DNA of 64,000 nt from CALCTE01 sp045585835 (lineage in GTDB: Bacteria > Bacillota > Clostridia > Oscillospirales > CAG-272), in assembly GCA_045585835.1 (NCBI GenBank), contig JAZMZG010000013.1:151801-215800 (forward strand), in the 5' to 3' direction. Of the stretch, positions 1-10,316 are shown piece after piece. A program made the translations under genes and the position numbers. Below the pieces are notes generated by a model that was not told where the DNA came from, made no database searches, and worked only from the letters and a program-made list of their open reading frames with translations. Numbering within the stretch: the first letter of the stretch is position 1; every line of letters begins with the position of its first letter.

Positions 1-517
1 TCTCATCGTCTGTAAGCTCGGCCATTGTCTTTTTAAAGTTAGGCAGATAGAATATGGGATCGTAACCGAAACCGCCGCTGCCTGCCGCATTTTCGGTTAT
101 TTCACCATCACATCTTCCGAAAACGGCAAACTCATCACCGCTTGGCAGTCTTACTGCAATGCTGCAAGCGTAATATGCTCTTTTATCTGTCTTATCCGAT
201 AGATTTTCAAGGAGTTTTTTATTGTTCTCTTCATCTTTTCCGTGCTCGCCGCAATATCTTGCGGAATATATACCCGGCTCACCGTGAAGGGCGTTTGCGC
301 AAATACCGCTGTCATCTGCAATAATTATGTAATCCGAAAACTTTTCTGAAACAGCGTGAACTTTGATGAAAGCGTTTTCCTCAAAGCTTGTGCCGTTTTC
401 CTCAATCTCATCGGTAAAACCGACGTCGGACAGTGAGTATACCTCAAAATTATCGCCAAGGACTTTACGTACCTCTCTGATTTTTCCTTTATTGTTAGAT
501 GCAAGTATGATTTTCAT
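1..517 (-). CDS. rdgB: RdgB/HAM1 XTP/dITP pyrophosphatase, C-terminus cut by window edge
   Basis: Hydrolyses non-canonical purine triphosphates (dITP, XTP) to monophosphates so they are not built into DNA or RNA; cytosolic homodimer in the known family. About 172 codons are visible from an ATG at 517. The N-terminus carries the family motif LASNNKGKIREV, followed by the DDSGI motif that binds metal and substrate and, near the cut end, GFGYDPIF. These are the diagnostic Ham1 signatures. The start codon lies one base after the ftsY stop, so the two genes are probably co-transcribed and coupled. The family is usually about 195-205 residues, so only some 25-30 residues should be missing to the left of the window. 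Confidence 0.93.
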   Translation of the reverse strand, partial: MKIILASNNKGKIREVRKVLGDNFEVYSLSDVGFTDEIEENGTSFEENAFIKVHAVSEKFSDYIIIADDSGICANALHGEPGIYSARYCGEHGKDEENNKKLLENLSDKTDKRAYYACSIAVRLPSGDEFAVFGRCDGEITENAAGSGGFGYDPIFYLPNFKKTMAELTDDE

Positions 518-518
518 A

Positions 519-1430
519 TTATTCACCGAATATAGCCTTTACAAAATCTTCGCCGGAAAATTCCTGTAGATCGTCTATGCCTTCACCAACCCCGATATAT
601 TTAACAGGCACTTTTAGTTCGGAGCATATAGAAAATACTACACCGCCTTTTGCCGTTCCGTCCATTTTTGTCAGAACAAGACCCGTTATATCGGCAACAC
701 TGCTGAATTCCTTTGCCTGAATGTATGCGTTTTGTCCCGTTGAGCCGTCAAGAACGAGTAAAGTTTCTCTTTCGGCTTCGGGATATTCTTTGTCAATGAC
801 TCTGTTGATTTTAGCAAGTTCGTTCATAAGATTTTGCTTGTTATGAAGTCTTCCTGCCGTGTCAACTATAAGTATATCGTTTTTTCTTGCTTTCATGGCG
901 GCAATTGAGTCAAAAACGACTGATGCGGGATCTGAATTTTCCTCGTGCTTGATTATTCCTACATTTGAGCGTTTTGCCCATACGGCAAGTTGATCAATAG
1001 CGGCGGCTCGGAATGTATCGGCGGCAGCAAGTAAAACTTTTTTTCCTTGCTTTGTAAATATGCTTGTAAGTTTACCGATCGAAGTAGTTTTCCCCACTCC
1101 GTTGACACCGATAACAAGAATTACGGTGGGTTTATCGTAAGATATCTTACTGTCGGCATTTTCGCATATCATTTCGGACATTATTGTGTAAAGTTCGGAT
1201 TTTGCCACGTCTGTTTCGTTTATCTTTTTTTCTTTCACTCTTTCTCGCAGTTCGTCCAAAATGTTTTCGGTTGCCAATACGCCGAGATCGGCTTCGATTA
1301 AGGTTTCCTCAAGTTCATCATACAGATCGTCATCAAGTTTTTTGAATGCACTGAAGATATCGTCTATACGTCCGACAAGAGCATCCTTTGTCTTTTTCAA
1401 ACCGTTTCTTAATGAATCAAAAAATCCCAT
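519..1430 (-). CDS. ftsY: Signal recognition particle receptor FtsY
   Basis: SRP receptor GTPase that docks ribosome-nascent-chain-Ffh complexes at the membrane for co-translational insertion. It has 303 residues, the compact form lacking the long acidic A domain of E. coli. A helical N domain comes first, then the G domain with P-loop GVNGVGKTTSIGK (about residue 110), DTAGRLHNK (G3) and TKMDGTAKGG (G4/G5 region). The ATG at 1430 follows AGAGGTAATA. Nine bases separate it from the smc stop upstream, the conserved Firmicutes order rnc-smc-ftsY. The usual downstream partner ffh is not seen; rdgB follows instead. Confidence 0.97.
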   Translation of the reverse strand: MGFFDSLRNGLKKTKDALVGRIDDIFSAFKKLDDDLYDELEETLIEADLGVLATENILDELRERVKEKKINETDVAKSELYTIMSEMICENADSKISYDKPTVILVIGVNGVGKTTSIGKLTSIFTKQGKKVLLAAADTFRAAAIDQLAVWAKRSNVGIIKHEENSDPASVVFDSIAAMKARKNDILIVDTAGRLHNKQNLMNELAKINRVIDKEYPEAERETLLVLDGSTGQNAYIQAKEFSSVADITGLVLTKMDGTAKGGVVFSICSELKVPVKYIGVGEGIDDLQEFSGEDFVKAIFGE

Positions 1431-1439
1431 TATTACCTC

Positions 1440-4400
1440 TTACAATTTAATTCCGAGCTTATTCTCAACTTCGTCAACACTTATCGTCAAATATTTAGAT
1501 ATACCTTTTTCTTGCATTGTGATACCGTAGAGTATATCTGCAACGTTCATAGTTCCTCTTCTGTGAGTGATCATAATAAACTGCGTTTTTTCGCAGAAGC
1601 GCTTTGCATATTGAGCGAATCTGTCGACGTTTACGTCGTCAAGCGCAGATTCGATTTCGTCCATAATGCAGAAAGGAGTCGGAGAAACAGCTATAAGCGC
1701 AAAATATATGGATATCGAAATCAGCGAGCGCTCTCCGCCCGAAAGAAGCTGAATATTGTTAACTGTTTTTCCGGGAGGTTGTGCAAAAATGTCTATATCG
1801 CCGTCAATAATATCGTCATCGTCTGCAAAGCATATCTCTGCCTTTCCTCCACCAAACAGCTCTTTAAAGATTCTTGTGAAGTTATCGTTTATGCTTACCA
1901 TAGCTTCTTTAAGAATACGTTTCATATCGGAATCTAAGTTTTCAATTATACCCTCAAGTTCTTGTTTTGATTTGGTTAAATCTCCGACTTGTTCAGAAAG
2001 AAAATCATATCTTTCTTTTAGCTCTGCATATTCGCTTACTGCGTTAAGATTAACAGAACCGAGCTTCTTAATTTCACCTTTAAGGAATGAAAGACGTTTA
2101 GTTGTTTCGGATTTGTTTTCGATAACTATTCTTACTTCAGCTGCAGTTGTATACGTAAGATCGTATGTGTCGAAAAGTCTTGAAATAAGTCGGTCGTGTT
2201 CAGACTGACCGCTTTCAAGCTTGGTTTCTGCCTTGGTGAAATCACGAACCAAATTCTCTTTTTCAGCGTAGCATTTTTTAAGCTTTACCGAATATTCGGT
2301 TATCTTTTTGTCGAACTCGAGATTTGCCGCATCAAGCTCCTTGACGGCAAGCTGCATTTTATTGTAATGCTCGTCGCCACCATCAATTTCGGAACTTACC
2401 GTTGCAATTTCTTCTTTTGAAGAAGCAATCTTATTTTCTATCTCTGTAAGCTGTTTTACATAGCTTTGCATTTTATCGCTGTCAAGTTCGAGATTCTGTG
2501 TTAGAGCAACGAGTGAAAATTGAGTATTTTCAAGATCCTTAAGCGACTCGGCAAGCTCTATTTTCATAGTATAGACACGATTTTGCAAAGTATCCTTTTC
2601 GGCTTGAAGCTCTTGTTGTTTTTGACGCAGATCGGAGTATGCCTCATCGTTGTTTTTGAGAGAATCTTCCGTTTCTGCAATTTTTGCCGATAAATCTTTA
2701 ATCAGCTGTTCTTTGTCTGCAATTTCTTGCAAAAGCTTATCTTTTTCGGCGTACATTTCATTACGTCTTTCAGCATCGCCCTCGATATTTTCATCAATTG
2801 CAGCAAGCTCTGCTGTAATTGCGGAAAGTTCAGTCTTAAGATTGATTATATTTGCGTTAAGAATTGAAATTTCTTCTTCAAGTCTTGACTTATTTGCTGT
2901 TTCCTTTGCAATATTCTTTTGATGCTCTTCAATTTCACTTGTGAGAGAATTAAGCTCCGAGTTTAACTTATCGATATCGGCACTTCTTGTAAGCATTCCG
3001 GTTTTTACTGAAATGCTTCCGCCTGTGAAACTACCGCCGGAGTTTATAACTTGTCCGTCTAAAGAAACGACCTTATATCTGTACCCACCCGATTTAGCTA
3101 TTCTTGCCGCACTGTCAATGTTATCTGCAATAACAGTTCTTCCAAGCAGATATTTTACTATGCCATCGTACTTTTTATCATAGCTTACAAGCTCTGAAGC
3201 AATACCGACAAATCCGTTTTTCTCGGATATTTCACTTGTTCCCAATGATTTTCCGTTTATCGTAGCGATTGGCAAGAACGTCGCTCTGCCGGATTTTGTG
3301 TTTTTTAATTCATTTATTGCGCTTTTTGCTGCATTTTCGTTATCCGTAACAATATTTTGAGCAGCCGCACCCAAAGCAACTTCCAAAGCAACAGCATATT
3401 TTTCAGCAGTCGATATAAGCTTTGATACAGGTCCGTGGATACCGAAGAGCTTTTTTGCGCTTACAGCTTGCATTACTGCCTTTACGCTGTAAGCATAACC
3501 TTCAAGCATATTGTCCATTCGCTTTAGCATATCTATATGCTTGCCGGTTTCGGCACGCTTTAAAAGCTTATCTTGAAGCTTGGCACCTGTTTTTGAAATT
3601 TTTTCATTAACATTGTCAAGTTCAGCAGTACGTGCATTCAAAATATTAAGCTTTTCTGTAAGTAACGCTTCTTTTTCAGCTTTAAAATTTTTTGCATTAT
3701 TGTATCGCTCGGTGTATACGGAATTTAAGTGGCCTTCGTTTGCATCAGCATTATTAAGCTCATCTATACGAAGCTTGAGCTGTCCAACGGCGGTTTCGGC
3801 ACTCGTTTTTTGCATTTTGAGGTCGGTAATATCACCGCTGCTGAGTTCTTTTTTAAGTGCAAGATTTCCTATCTCAAAATCGAGATTAAAAAGCTTTGAA
3901 GAAATAGAGTTCATTTGTTCTTCGGAAGTTTTTATTTCTTTTTCAAGTTCAGTAGTTTTATCTCCGAGCTTTCCCGTCTTTTCATATTCCGAATCAAAAA
4001 GTTCCTTTTCACCTTTAAGCTTTTTATTAAGTTCGGCTGTCAATGAATTTATATCGGAAAGTCTCTCTTCAAAGTGAGCAAGGTCGTTTTGTAAAATACT
4101 CTTTCTTTCGGAAAGCTCGCTCATATGATGCTCGTGATTCTTAATTCCTTCGCGGTTTTCCTCTATTTTTTCATTGTTCCCCTGTATTTGCTTACGCAAA
4201 TCTTCGGTGCCCGTTTCGCATTCTTTTATTTCGTTTTCGCAGATTTCGAGCTTTCTTTTTGCACTTTCATATGCGTTTTGTATCTTTTCTTTTTCATGGG
4301 ATAAGCTATCTATTTCGTCCATCCAAAGAGATACTTCAAGTGTCTTCGCTTCTCCGTAAAGAACAAGATATTTTTCGGTTTTTTCGGCTTCCTTTCGCAT

Positions 4401-5012
4401 AGGTTCAACACGGGAAGTGATCTCGCCGAGTATATCCGTAAGTCTTACGAGATTGTCTGCGGTAGCACTCAAATTCTTTTCGGCATCCTTCTTTTTATGC
4501 TTATACTTTGATATACCTGCCGCTTCGTCTATCATTTCGCGGCGTGTATCACTTTTTGAAGAAAGAATTTCTGCAACTTGACCTTGTCCTATAATGGAGT
4601 ATCCGTCTCTTCCGATACCGGTATCCAAGAATAATTCATAAATGTCTTTTAGTCTTACTTCTTTTTTGTTTATATAATATTCACTGTTTCCGCTTCTTGA
4701 GTAGTGGCGGGTAACGATTACCTCTTCGCTGTCATTTTTAAGACCGCCGTCACTGTTGTCCATACATAAAGATACTTCGGCAAAGCTTGCGGGGCTTCTT
4801 CCCTGCGCACCGCTGAAAATGACGTCTTCCATTTTTGAGCCTCGAAGGCTCTTTGAGCTTATTTCGCCCAAAACCCATCTGATTGCATCGGAAACGTTTG
4901 ATTTACCGCTTCCGTTGGGGCCAACTATGGTCGTTATTCCTTTGCCAAAGTAAAATCTCGTGGTATCTACAAAGGATTTGAATCCTTGCATTTCAACATA
5001 TTTTAAATACAA
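1440..5012 (-). CDS. smc: Chromosome condensation and segregation protein SMC
   Basis: Structural-maintenance-of-chromosomes ATPase that compacts and segregates the nucleoid with ScpA and ScpB, neither of which is in the window. Its 1190 residues are full length. The N-terminal head has Walker A GPNGSGKSN. Two long charged coiled-coil arms flank a hinge around residues 510-680, with the GGSFTGGS stretch at its end. The C-terminal head has the ABC signature LSGGERS and Walker B CIMDEIESALDD. Translation starts at TTG (5012), chosen because GAGGTG sits 5 bases upstream and the protein then begins MYLKYVEMQGFKSF, the usual SMC start. It lies 17 bases after rnc. Confidence 0.98.
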   Translation of the reverse strand: MYLKYVEMQGFKSFVDTTRFYFGKGITTIVGPNGSGKSNVSDAIRWVLGEISSKSLRGSKMEDVIFSGAQGRSPASFAEVSLCMDNSDGGLKNDSEEVIVTRHYSRSGNSEYYINKKEVRLKDIYELFLDTGIGRDGYSIIGQGQVAEILSSKSDTRREMIDEAAGISKYKHKKKDAEKNLSATADNLVRLTDILGEITSRVEPMRKEAEKTEKYLVLYGEAKTLEVSLWMDEIDSLSHEKEKIQNAYESAKRKLEICENEIKECETGTEDLRKQIQGNNEKIEENREGIKNHEHHMSELSERKSILQNDLAHFEERLSDINSLTAELNKKLKGEKELFDSEYEKTGKLGDKTTELEKEIKTSEEQMNSISSKLFNLDFEIGNLALKKELSSGDITDLKMQKTSAETAVGQLKLRIDELNNADANEGHLNSVYTERYNNAKNFKAEKEALLTEKLNILNARTAELDNVNEKISKTGAKLQDKLLKRAETGKHIDMLKRMDNMLEGYAYSVKAVMQAVSAKKLFGIHGPVSKLISTAEKYAVALEVALGAAAQNIVTDNENAAKSAINELKNTKSGRATFLPIATINGKSLGTSEISEKNGFVGIASELVSYDKKYDGIVKYLLGRTVIADNIDSAARIAKSGGYRYKVVSLDGQVINSGGSFTGGSISVKTGMLTRSADIDKLNSELNSLTSEIEEHQKNIAKETANKSRLEEEISILNANIINLKTELSAITAELAAIDENIEGDAERRNEMYAEKDKLLQEIADKEQLIKDLSAKIAETEDSLKNNDEAYSDLRQKQQELQAEKDTLQNRVYTMKIELAESLKDLENTQFSLVALTQNLELDSDKMQSYVKQLTEIENKIASSKEEIATVSSEIDGGDEHYNKMQLAVKELDAANLEFDKKITEYSVKLKKCYAEKENLVRDFTKAETKLESGQSEHDRLISRLFDTYDLTYTTAAEVRIVIENKSETTKRLSFLKGEIKKLGSVNLNAVSEYAELKERYDFLSEQVGDLTKSKQELEGIIENLDSDMKRILKEAMVSINDNFTRIFKELFGGGKAEICFADDDDIIDGDIDIFAQPPGKTVNNIQLLSGGERSLISISIYFALIAVSPTPFCIMDEIESALDDVNVDRFAQYAKRFCEKTQFIMITHRRGTMNVADILYGITMQEKGISKYLTISVDEVENKLGIKL

Positions 5013-5029
5013 AATAGCACCTCAAATTT

Positions 5030-5755
5030 TTATTTTCCGTTTATGCTGCCAAACAGTATAAGTGCCTCTTTTGCCGCCTGCTGTTCGGCTTCTCTTTTTG
5101 TTCTTCCCGTGCCTTTTCCGATTATGTTGCGGTTTAACTTTGCAACCATAACAAAAGTTTTGTCGTGATCGGGGCCAATTTCATCTACAAGCTCGTATTC
5201 AAGCAATTCACCCGGCGCCTGCTGTACGAGATGTTGAAGCTGAGACTTATAATCTTCTACTTTTTCGGTATTCATTATGGCGCTGATTTTATCACGCAGA
5301 TTATTCATAATAAACTCTGCGCAAAATTGCATACCACTATCTCTGAACATAGCCGCAATTATTGCTTCCACAACGTCCGCAAGAACGCTCTTTCTTTCGC
5401 GTCCACCTGTATATTCTTCACCTTTACCAAGTAATATAAATTTTCCCAAGTTTAATTTCTTGGCTATTTCATAAAGACTGTCTTCGCAAACGACGGCCGC
5501 TCGCAGTTTCGTAAGCTCACCTTCCGGACAGTCGGGGAAATTTTCGCATATGTATTCGGATACTACAAACGAAAGGATCGAATCTCCAAAAAATTCGAGC
5601 CGCTCATAAGAACGTATCTTTGCTTGAAAATCGTGCTGAGCGTTTGCTTCATTTGCAAACGAACTGTGAGTAAGCGCTCGAATCAATAAATTTTTGTTTT
5701 TGAAAGAATAATTTATCTTCTTTTCGAGCTGTAAAAGCTCTTTATTACTTAACAT
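5030..5755 (-). CDS. rnc: Ribonuclease III
   Basis: Double-strand-specific endoribonuclease for rRNA and mRNA processing. The signature ERLEFFGDSIL holds the Mg-binding Glu and Asp. A double-stranded-RNA-binding domain occupies the last 75 or so residues (DYKSQLQHLVQQ to EQQAAKEAL). I chose the ATG at 5755 (241 residues) rather than the in-frame TTG at 5761 because GAGGT is then 8 bases upstream. The gene overlaps the plsX tail by 11 bases. The fabD, fabG and acpP genes found between plsX and rnc in Bacillus are absent here. Confidence 0.97.
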   Translation of the reverse strand: MLSNKELLQLEKKINYSFKNKNLLIRALTHSSFANEANAQHDFQAKIRSYERLEFFGDSILSFVVSEYICENFPDCPEGELTKLRAAVVCEDSLYEIAKKLNLGKFILLGKGEEYTGGRERKSVLADVVEAIIAAMFRDSGMQFCAEFIMNNLRDKISAIMNTEKVEDYKSQLQHLVQQAPGELLEYELVDEIGPDHDKTFVMVAKLNRNIIGKGTGRTKREAEQQAAKEALILFGSINGK

Positions 5756-6752
5756 TTTCAACTACCTCGCCGTCAAGGTTGCTTGTTATCTTATCAATAA
5801 GACCGCTTTCCACGAGCTTTATCGCTTGAGCAACCGTATGGTATATTGCGATTTTATCGGAGCTTCCGTGTGCTTTGAGCACAGTTTTTTTGACTCCCAA
5901 GAAAGGAGCGCCGCCGTAAATTCTGTAATCGAGGGAGGCTTTAAAATCATTGACCTTCTTTTTAACGAGTAGATAAGCAATAGCCGATAAAATTCCGCTT
6001 TTAAACATCTTTTTAATTTCGGCACCGAAATATTTTCCGCCACCCTCCAAAGCTTTAAGCGCGATATTGCCCGAAAATCCGTCGGTGACTACCACGTCGC
6101 AATCTTTGCCGTAAAGATCTCTGCCTTCAATATTGCCGATAAAGTTTATATTTTCGTTAGCTTTCAAAAGCTTATACGCCTCTTTGTGTTCGGGCGTGCC
6201 CTTTGACTGTTCAGTACCGTTATTTAAAAGTGCCACTCTTGGTGCTTCGATACCGAAGGCGCAGTTCATATATATGCTTCCCATCGTAGCATATTGAGAA
6301 AGATATTCCGCTTTAAACTCGGAATTTGCGCCGGAGTCTAAAAACAACTTTCTTCCAAATGGAATAACACTTGCAAGAGCGGCTCTCTTAATGCCTTTTA
6401 TTCTTTTAACGATGAGGCTCGCACCGCATAAAAGCGCACCTGAATTTCCGGCGCTTATCATTGCATCCCCTTCGCCGTTTGCGAGAAGATCAAACGCAAG
6501 TCCCATAGAGGTCGTACGCTTTTCTTTCAGTATTGACGTCGGTTCATCACACATCGTTATAATGTCCGATGTGTGAACAATATTTATAAGCTTATTGTCT
6601 TGGGCATTTACATCACGAAGGCATTTTTTGATTTTTTCTTCATCGCCCGTAAAAAGTATTTCGACGTTAAACTCGTTTGCCGCCTCTACTGCACCGTAAA
6701 CTATCTGTTCGGGCGCATTATCGCCGCTCATTGCATCAATAATTATTCTCAT
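5745..6752 (-). CDS. plsX: Phosphate acyltransferase PlsX
   Basis: Peripheral membrane enzyme that turns acyl-ACP into acyl-phosphate, the donor used by PlsY in the first step of phospholipid synthesis. Its 335 residues match the family. Visible signatures are the start MRIIIDAMSGDNAPE, DSGANSEFKAEYL, and the GFSGNIALKALEG stretch. It lies 8 bases after trmFO and overlaps rnc, so it belongs to the same transcript. Confidence 0.97.
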   Translation of the reverse strand: MRIIIDAMSGDNAPEQIVYGAVEAANEFNVEILFTGDEEKIKKCLRDVNAQDNKLINIVHTSDIITMCDEPTSILKEKRTTSMGLAFDLLANGEGDAMISAGNSGALLCGASLIVKRIKGIKRAALASVIPFGRKLFLDSGANSEFKAEYLSQYATMGSIYMNCAFGIEAPRVALLNNGTEQSKGTPEHKEAYKLLKANENINFIGNIEGRDLYGKDCDVVVTDGFSGNIALKALEGGGKYFGAEIKKMFKSGILSAIAYLLVKKKVNDFKASLDYRIYGGAPFLGVKKTVLKAHGSSDKIAIYHTVAQAIKLVESGLIDKITSNLDGEVVENVK

Positions 6753-6760
6753 AATTCACC

Positions 6761-8077
6761 TTAATTAGTTTGATTGATAATTTCCTTAATCTTTTCTATT
6801 GCTCTTTGGGAAATGTGTTTATTTTTTTCTTGCTTTCCGCCTTTTACTTTATATTCCAAAGGCTGCATTATTCCGAAGTTCACGTTCATCGGTTGAAAAC
6901 GTTTTGGGCTTATTGACGGGTTTGAAACATACGCGGCAAGAGCACCTGTTGCGGTCAGGTCTGTATAGTCAAGTCTCTCAAGCCCCAATATATCTCTTGC
7001 TGCACCGACTCCGGCAACAAGCCCCGAAGCTGTAGATTCAACATAACCTTCAACACCCGTCATCTGTCCTGCAAATCTGATTTTTTTGTTTGTTCTTAAT
7101 GCGTAAGTGTTATCAAGACAACCCGGTGAATAAATGTACGTGTTTTTGTGCATTACACCATAGCGCTGAAATGAAGCGTTTTCAAGTCCGGGTATTAAAC
7201 CGAATACCTCTTTTTGAGCACCAAACGTTAAATGAGTTTGAAATCCGACTATATTGTATAATGATCTTGCGGCGTTGTCTGCACGAAGTTGAACTACTGC
7301 ATATGGCATTTCATCGCTGTCGGGATATGTAAGCCCTACAGGCTTTAAAGGGCCGAACAAAAGCGTATCGTGTCCCCTTTTTGCCATTTCTTCGACGGGC
7401 ATACAACCCTCGAAAACAGTTATGGCCTTTTCAAATTCGTGTAGTTCGGCGGTTGGGGCGTTGATAAGTGCTTCGTAAAACTTGTCGTATTGTTCTTTAT
7501 TCATTGGACAGTTTACGTAATCAGCATCACCTTTATGGTATCGTGAAGCAAAAAATGCTTTGCTCATATCGATACTGTCGAATGAAACTATAGGTGCCGC
7601 CGCATCGTGAAAATATAAAAAGTTATTTCCGAGTAATCTTTCTATCTCACTTACTATACATTTGCTTGATAAAGGACCCGTTGCAATTACGGTATATTCA
7701 TTATCGTCAATTTTGGAGATTTCTTCGTTTATAACGGTAATATTAGGCATCGATTTTATCTTCTCCGTTATATACGTTGAAAAGCCGTCTCTGTCAACGG
7801 CAAGTGCACCGCCTGCGGGAACTTCGTTCTTGTCGGCCGCTTCCATTATAAGCGATCCTTGAAGCCGAAGTTCCTCTTTTAAAAGTCCGACTGCATTTTC
7901 AAGCCCTCTTGCTCTTAAAGAATTGGAGCAAACAAGTTCGGCAAAGTAATCTTTATGGTGTGCGGGAGTGCGTTTTTTAGGCTTCATCTCATAAAGCTCA
8001 ACATCAATGCCGTATTTCGCGATTTGATATGCAGCTTCGCATCCGGCAAGTCCCGCACCTATAACCTTAATTTTCAT
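6761..8077 (-). CDS. trmFO: Folate/FAD-dependent tRNA (uracil-54-C5) methyltransferase TrmFO
   Basis: Makes ribothymidine at position 54 of tRNA using methylene-tetrahydrofolate and reduced FAD, the Gram-positive replacement for TrmA. The 438-residue protein begins MKIKVIGAGLAGCEAA, a Rossmann dinucleotide-binding motif. It also has the family segment AELVCSNSLRA and the C-terminal segment NVNFGIMQPL. An upstream extension of the frame to 8161 is possible on paper, but that would start inside topA and put 28 non-conserved residues before the Rossmann motif, so I chose the ATG at 8077. It overlaps the topA stop by 11 bases. Confidence 0.97.
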   Translation of the reverse strand: MKIKVIGAGLAGCEAAYQIAKYGIDVELYEMKPKKRTPAHHKDYFAELVCSNSLRARGLENAVGLLKEELRLQGSLIMEAADKNEVPAGGALAVDRDGFSTYITEKIKSMPNITVINEEISKIDDNEYTVIATGPLSSKCIVSEIERLLGNNFLYFHDAAAPIVSFDSIDMSKAFFASRYHKGDADYVNCPMNKEQYDKFYEALINAPTAELHEFEKAITVFEGCMPVEEMAKRGHDTLLFGPLKPVGLTYPDSDEMPYAVVQLRADNAARSLYNIVGFQTHLTFGAQKEVFGLIPGLENASFQRYGVMHKNTYIYSPGCLDNTYALRTNKKIRFAGQMTGVEGYVESTASGLVAGVGAARDILGLERLDYTDLTATGALAAYVSNPSISPKRFQPMNVNFGIMQPLEYKVKGGKQEKNKHISQRAIEKIKEIINQTN

Positions 8078-10316
8078 CGTTACTCTCCGCTGTGTAATCG
8101 CAGTTTTCGTTAGAACAATATAGTTTGTTTTTGCTCTTTTTATAAAGTATGGTACCGTCACACTTGGGACACTTTTTCTCCACAGGTACGTCCCAAGTTG
8201 AGAAGGTGCAAGTGGGATAATTTTCGCAGCTGTAGAATATTTTTTGTGTCTTAGTGCGCTTTTGGACTATTTTTCCCTTGCAAATTGGGCAAATAGCGCC
8301 CGTCTCTTTAGTTATCGACTTTGTAAATTTGCACTTTGGATAATTAGAACAAGCAAGGAAACTGTTAAATCTTCCTTTCCTTAAAACAAGCTCGCCTCCG
8401 CAAAGCTCGCATTTTTCGCCCGTCGGAGCAGCGCTTTGCTTTTTCTCAACGGCTTTGCCGTTATTGTCTATAGTCTTCGTGTTTTTACATTGGGGGTAAT
8501 TCGGACAAGCTGCAAAGCGTCCGAAACGTCCTTTTTTGATGACCATTGTGGCGCCGCATTTTTCACAAATTATGTCACATTCTTTATCGGGGATCTCCAA
8601 AGCTTTTCCGTCCATCGTTTCCTCCGCTTTATCAAGCTCGGATTTAAAGTTAGTGTAGAAGCCTTCAAGAACCTCGTTTGTGTTTTTTTCACCTATTGAA
8701 ATATCATCAAGGTCACTTTCCATATTAGCGGTAAATTCGTAGTTGATAATATCTGAAAAATGCTCCTTCATTACCTTTGTCGTTACTTCACCGAGTGACG
8801 TGGGCTTCAATGATTTACCGACACGCTCGACGTAATCTCTCTGTATAATTGTCATTATGGTAGGAGTGTAGGTGCTGGGTCTGCCTATCCCCTTTTCTTC
8901 AAGCGCTTTGATAAGACTTGCCTCGGTGTAACGAAGAGGCGGCTCTGTAAAGTGTTTGGAAGGCTCGATATTTAACAGTGATAAAATATCGTTTTCGTGT
9001 ATTTCGGGAAGTGATGTTTGTTTTTCTTTTACTTTTTCATCATTAAGTTCTTCATAAACCGCTAAAAATCCCGCAAATTTTACTGTGTTGCCGTTTGCGT
9101 GGAAAATGCTCTTTCCGCACAAAATATTTACGCTGACTGTATCATACTCGGCATTTTCCATTTGGCTTGCTATAAATCTGTCCCAAATGAGTTTATAAAG
9201 CTTATACTGATCTGTCGTCAAATGCGTTTTAACGGCATCGGGCGTAAGATTAACGTTTGAGGGGCGGATAGCTTCGTGCGCGTCCTGTGAATTTGAACGC
9301 ATTTTATATGTTCTGAATTTCGCCGGGGCGTATTTTTCGCCGAAATGCTCAATTATATATGACTTTGCTGCTTCAGCTGCTTCATTCGCTATACGCAGAG
9401 AGTCTGTTCTTATATAAGTTATAAGACCTTGTGTTCCTCCGTTGGAAGCTCCCAAATTTATACCTTCATAAAGCTCTTGGGCGAGCTTCATTGTCTTTTG
9501 TGAATTGAAATTAAGCCTTCTGTTGGCTTCCTGCTGCATTGACGAAGTAGTGAAAGGCGGAGCGGGAGATCGGCGTTGAACGCTCTTTTTAATGGAGCTT
9601 ACGGTAGGAGTTCCGCTTTTAATATCTTCAAGTATTTCAAGTGCTCTTTTTTCGTTGCCGATATTCTCTTTCTTTTTGGAATTTTGAGAAAAATAGTTTG
9701 CTGTAAACGTATCATTCCTCTCGGTTTTAAAAGTACCTTCTATTTCCCAATACTCAACAGGTACGAATGCGTTTATCTCTTCTTCTCTTTCAACTATCAT
9801 TCTCGTAGCAACCGATTGCACTCTTCCAGCGGAAAGTCCGTGACGAACGTTCTTCCAGAGAAACGGACTGAGCTTATATCCCACAATGCGGTCAAGAATA
9901 CGCCTCGTTTGTTGAGAGTTGACGAGATTCTCGTCAATGTCTCTTGCGTTTTTTATTGCAGCTTTTATTGACGTTTTCGTTATCTCGTTAAATGTTACAC
10001 GGCTTATTTTGCTTGTGTAATCCTTTAAAACTTGCGCCAAATGCCAAGATATCGCCTCTCCCTCGCGGTCAGGGTCCGTTGCGAGAAATATTTTAGATGC
10101 AGAACTTGCTTCTTTCTTTAAAAGCTTAATCAGATCGCCTTTGCCTCTGATATTTATATAACGAGGCTCAAAGCCGTTATCTACATCAATACCGAGTTCG
10201 CTTTTGGGGAGATCTCTAATATGCCCCTTTGAAGCCAAAACTTTATAGTTAGAGCCTAAGTAGCCCTTAATTGTGGAAGCTTTTGTGGGTGATTCGACTA
10301 TTACAAGATTTGCCAT
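8067..10316 (-). CDS. topA: DNA topoisomerase I with four C-terminal zinc ribbons
   Basis: Type IA topoisomerase that relaxes negative supercoils behind RNA polymerase. Its 749 residues open with a Toprim domain (MANLVIVESPTKA; DPDREGEAISWH). The nucleophilic tyrosine lies in ITYIRTDSLRI. The tail carries four successive CxxC...CxNYPxC-type ribbons between about residues 590 and 745. The last one, CPKCDGTILYKK, ends in CSNENC and is a variant. The ATG at 10316 follows AAAGGAAACTTCA. It is 36 bases after dprA; dprA-topA-trmFO is a common Firmicutes order. Confidence 0.98.
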   Translation of the reverse strand: MANLVIVESPTKASTIKGYLGSNYKVLASKGHIRDLPKSELGIDVDNGFEPRYINIRGKGDLIKLLKKEASSASKIFLATDPDREGEAISWHLAQVLKDYTSKISRVTFNEITKTSIKAAIKNARDIDENLVNSQQTRRILDRIVGYKLSPFLWKNVRHGLSAGRVQSVATRMIVEREEEINAFVPVEYWEIEGTFKTERNDTFTANYFSQNSKKKENIGNEKRALEILEDIKSGTPTVSSIKKSVQRRSPAPPFTTSSMQQEANRRLNFNSQKTMKLAQELYEGINLGASNGGTQGLITYIRTDSLRIANEAAEAAKSYIIEHFGEKYAPAKFRTYKMRSNSQDAHEAIRPSNVNLTPDAVKTHLTTDQYKLYKLIWDRFIASQMENAEYDTVSVNILCGKSIFHANGNTVKFAGFLAVYEELNDEKVKEKQTSLPEIHENDILSLLNIEPSKHFTEPPLRYTEASLIKALEEKGIGRPSTYTPTIMTIIQRDYVERVGKSLKPTSLGEVTTKVMKEHFSDIINYEFTANMESDLDDISIGEKNTNEVLEGFYTNFKSELDKAEETMDGKALEIPDKECDIICEKCGATMVIKKGRFGRFAACPNYPQCKNTKTIDNNGKAVEKKQSAAPTGEKCELCGGELVLRKGRFNSFLACSNYPKCKFTKSITKETGAICPICKGKIVQKRTKTQKIFYSCENYPTCTFSTWDVPVEKKCPKCDGTILYKKSKNKLYCSNENCDYTAESNDEN

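Noticed and set aside
8078..8161. Upstream extension of trmFO by 28 residues
   Set aside because: It would precede the Rossmann motif with unconserved sequence and lie inside topA; the ATG at 8077 fits the family.
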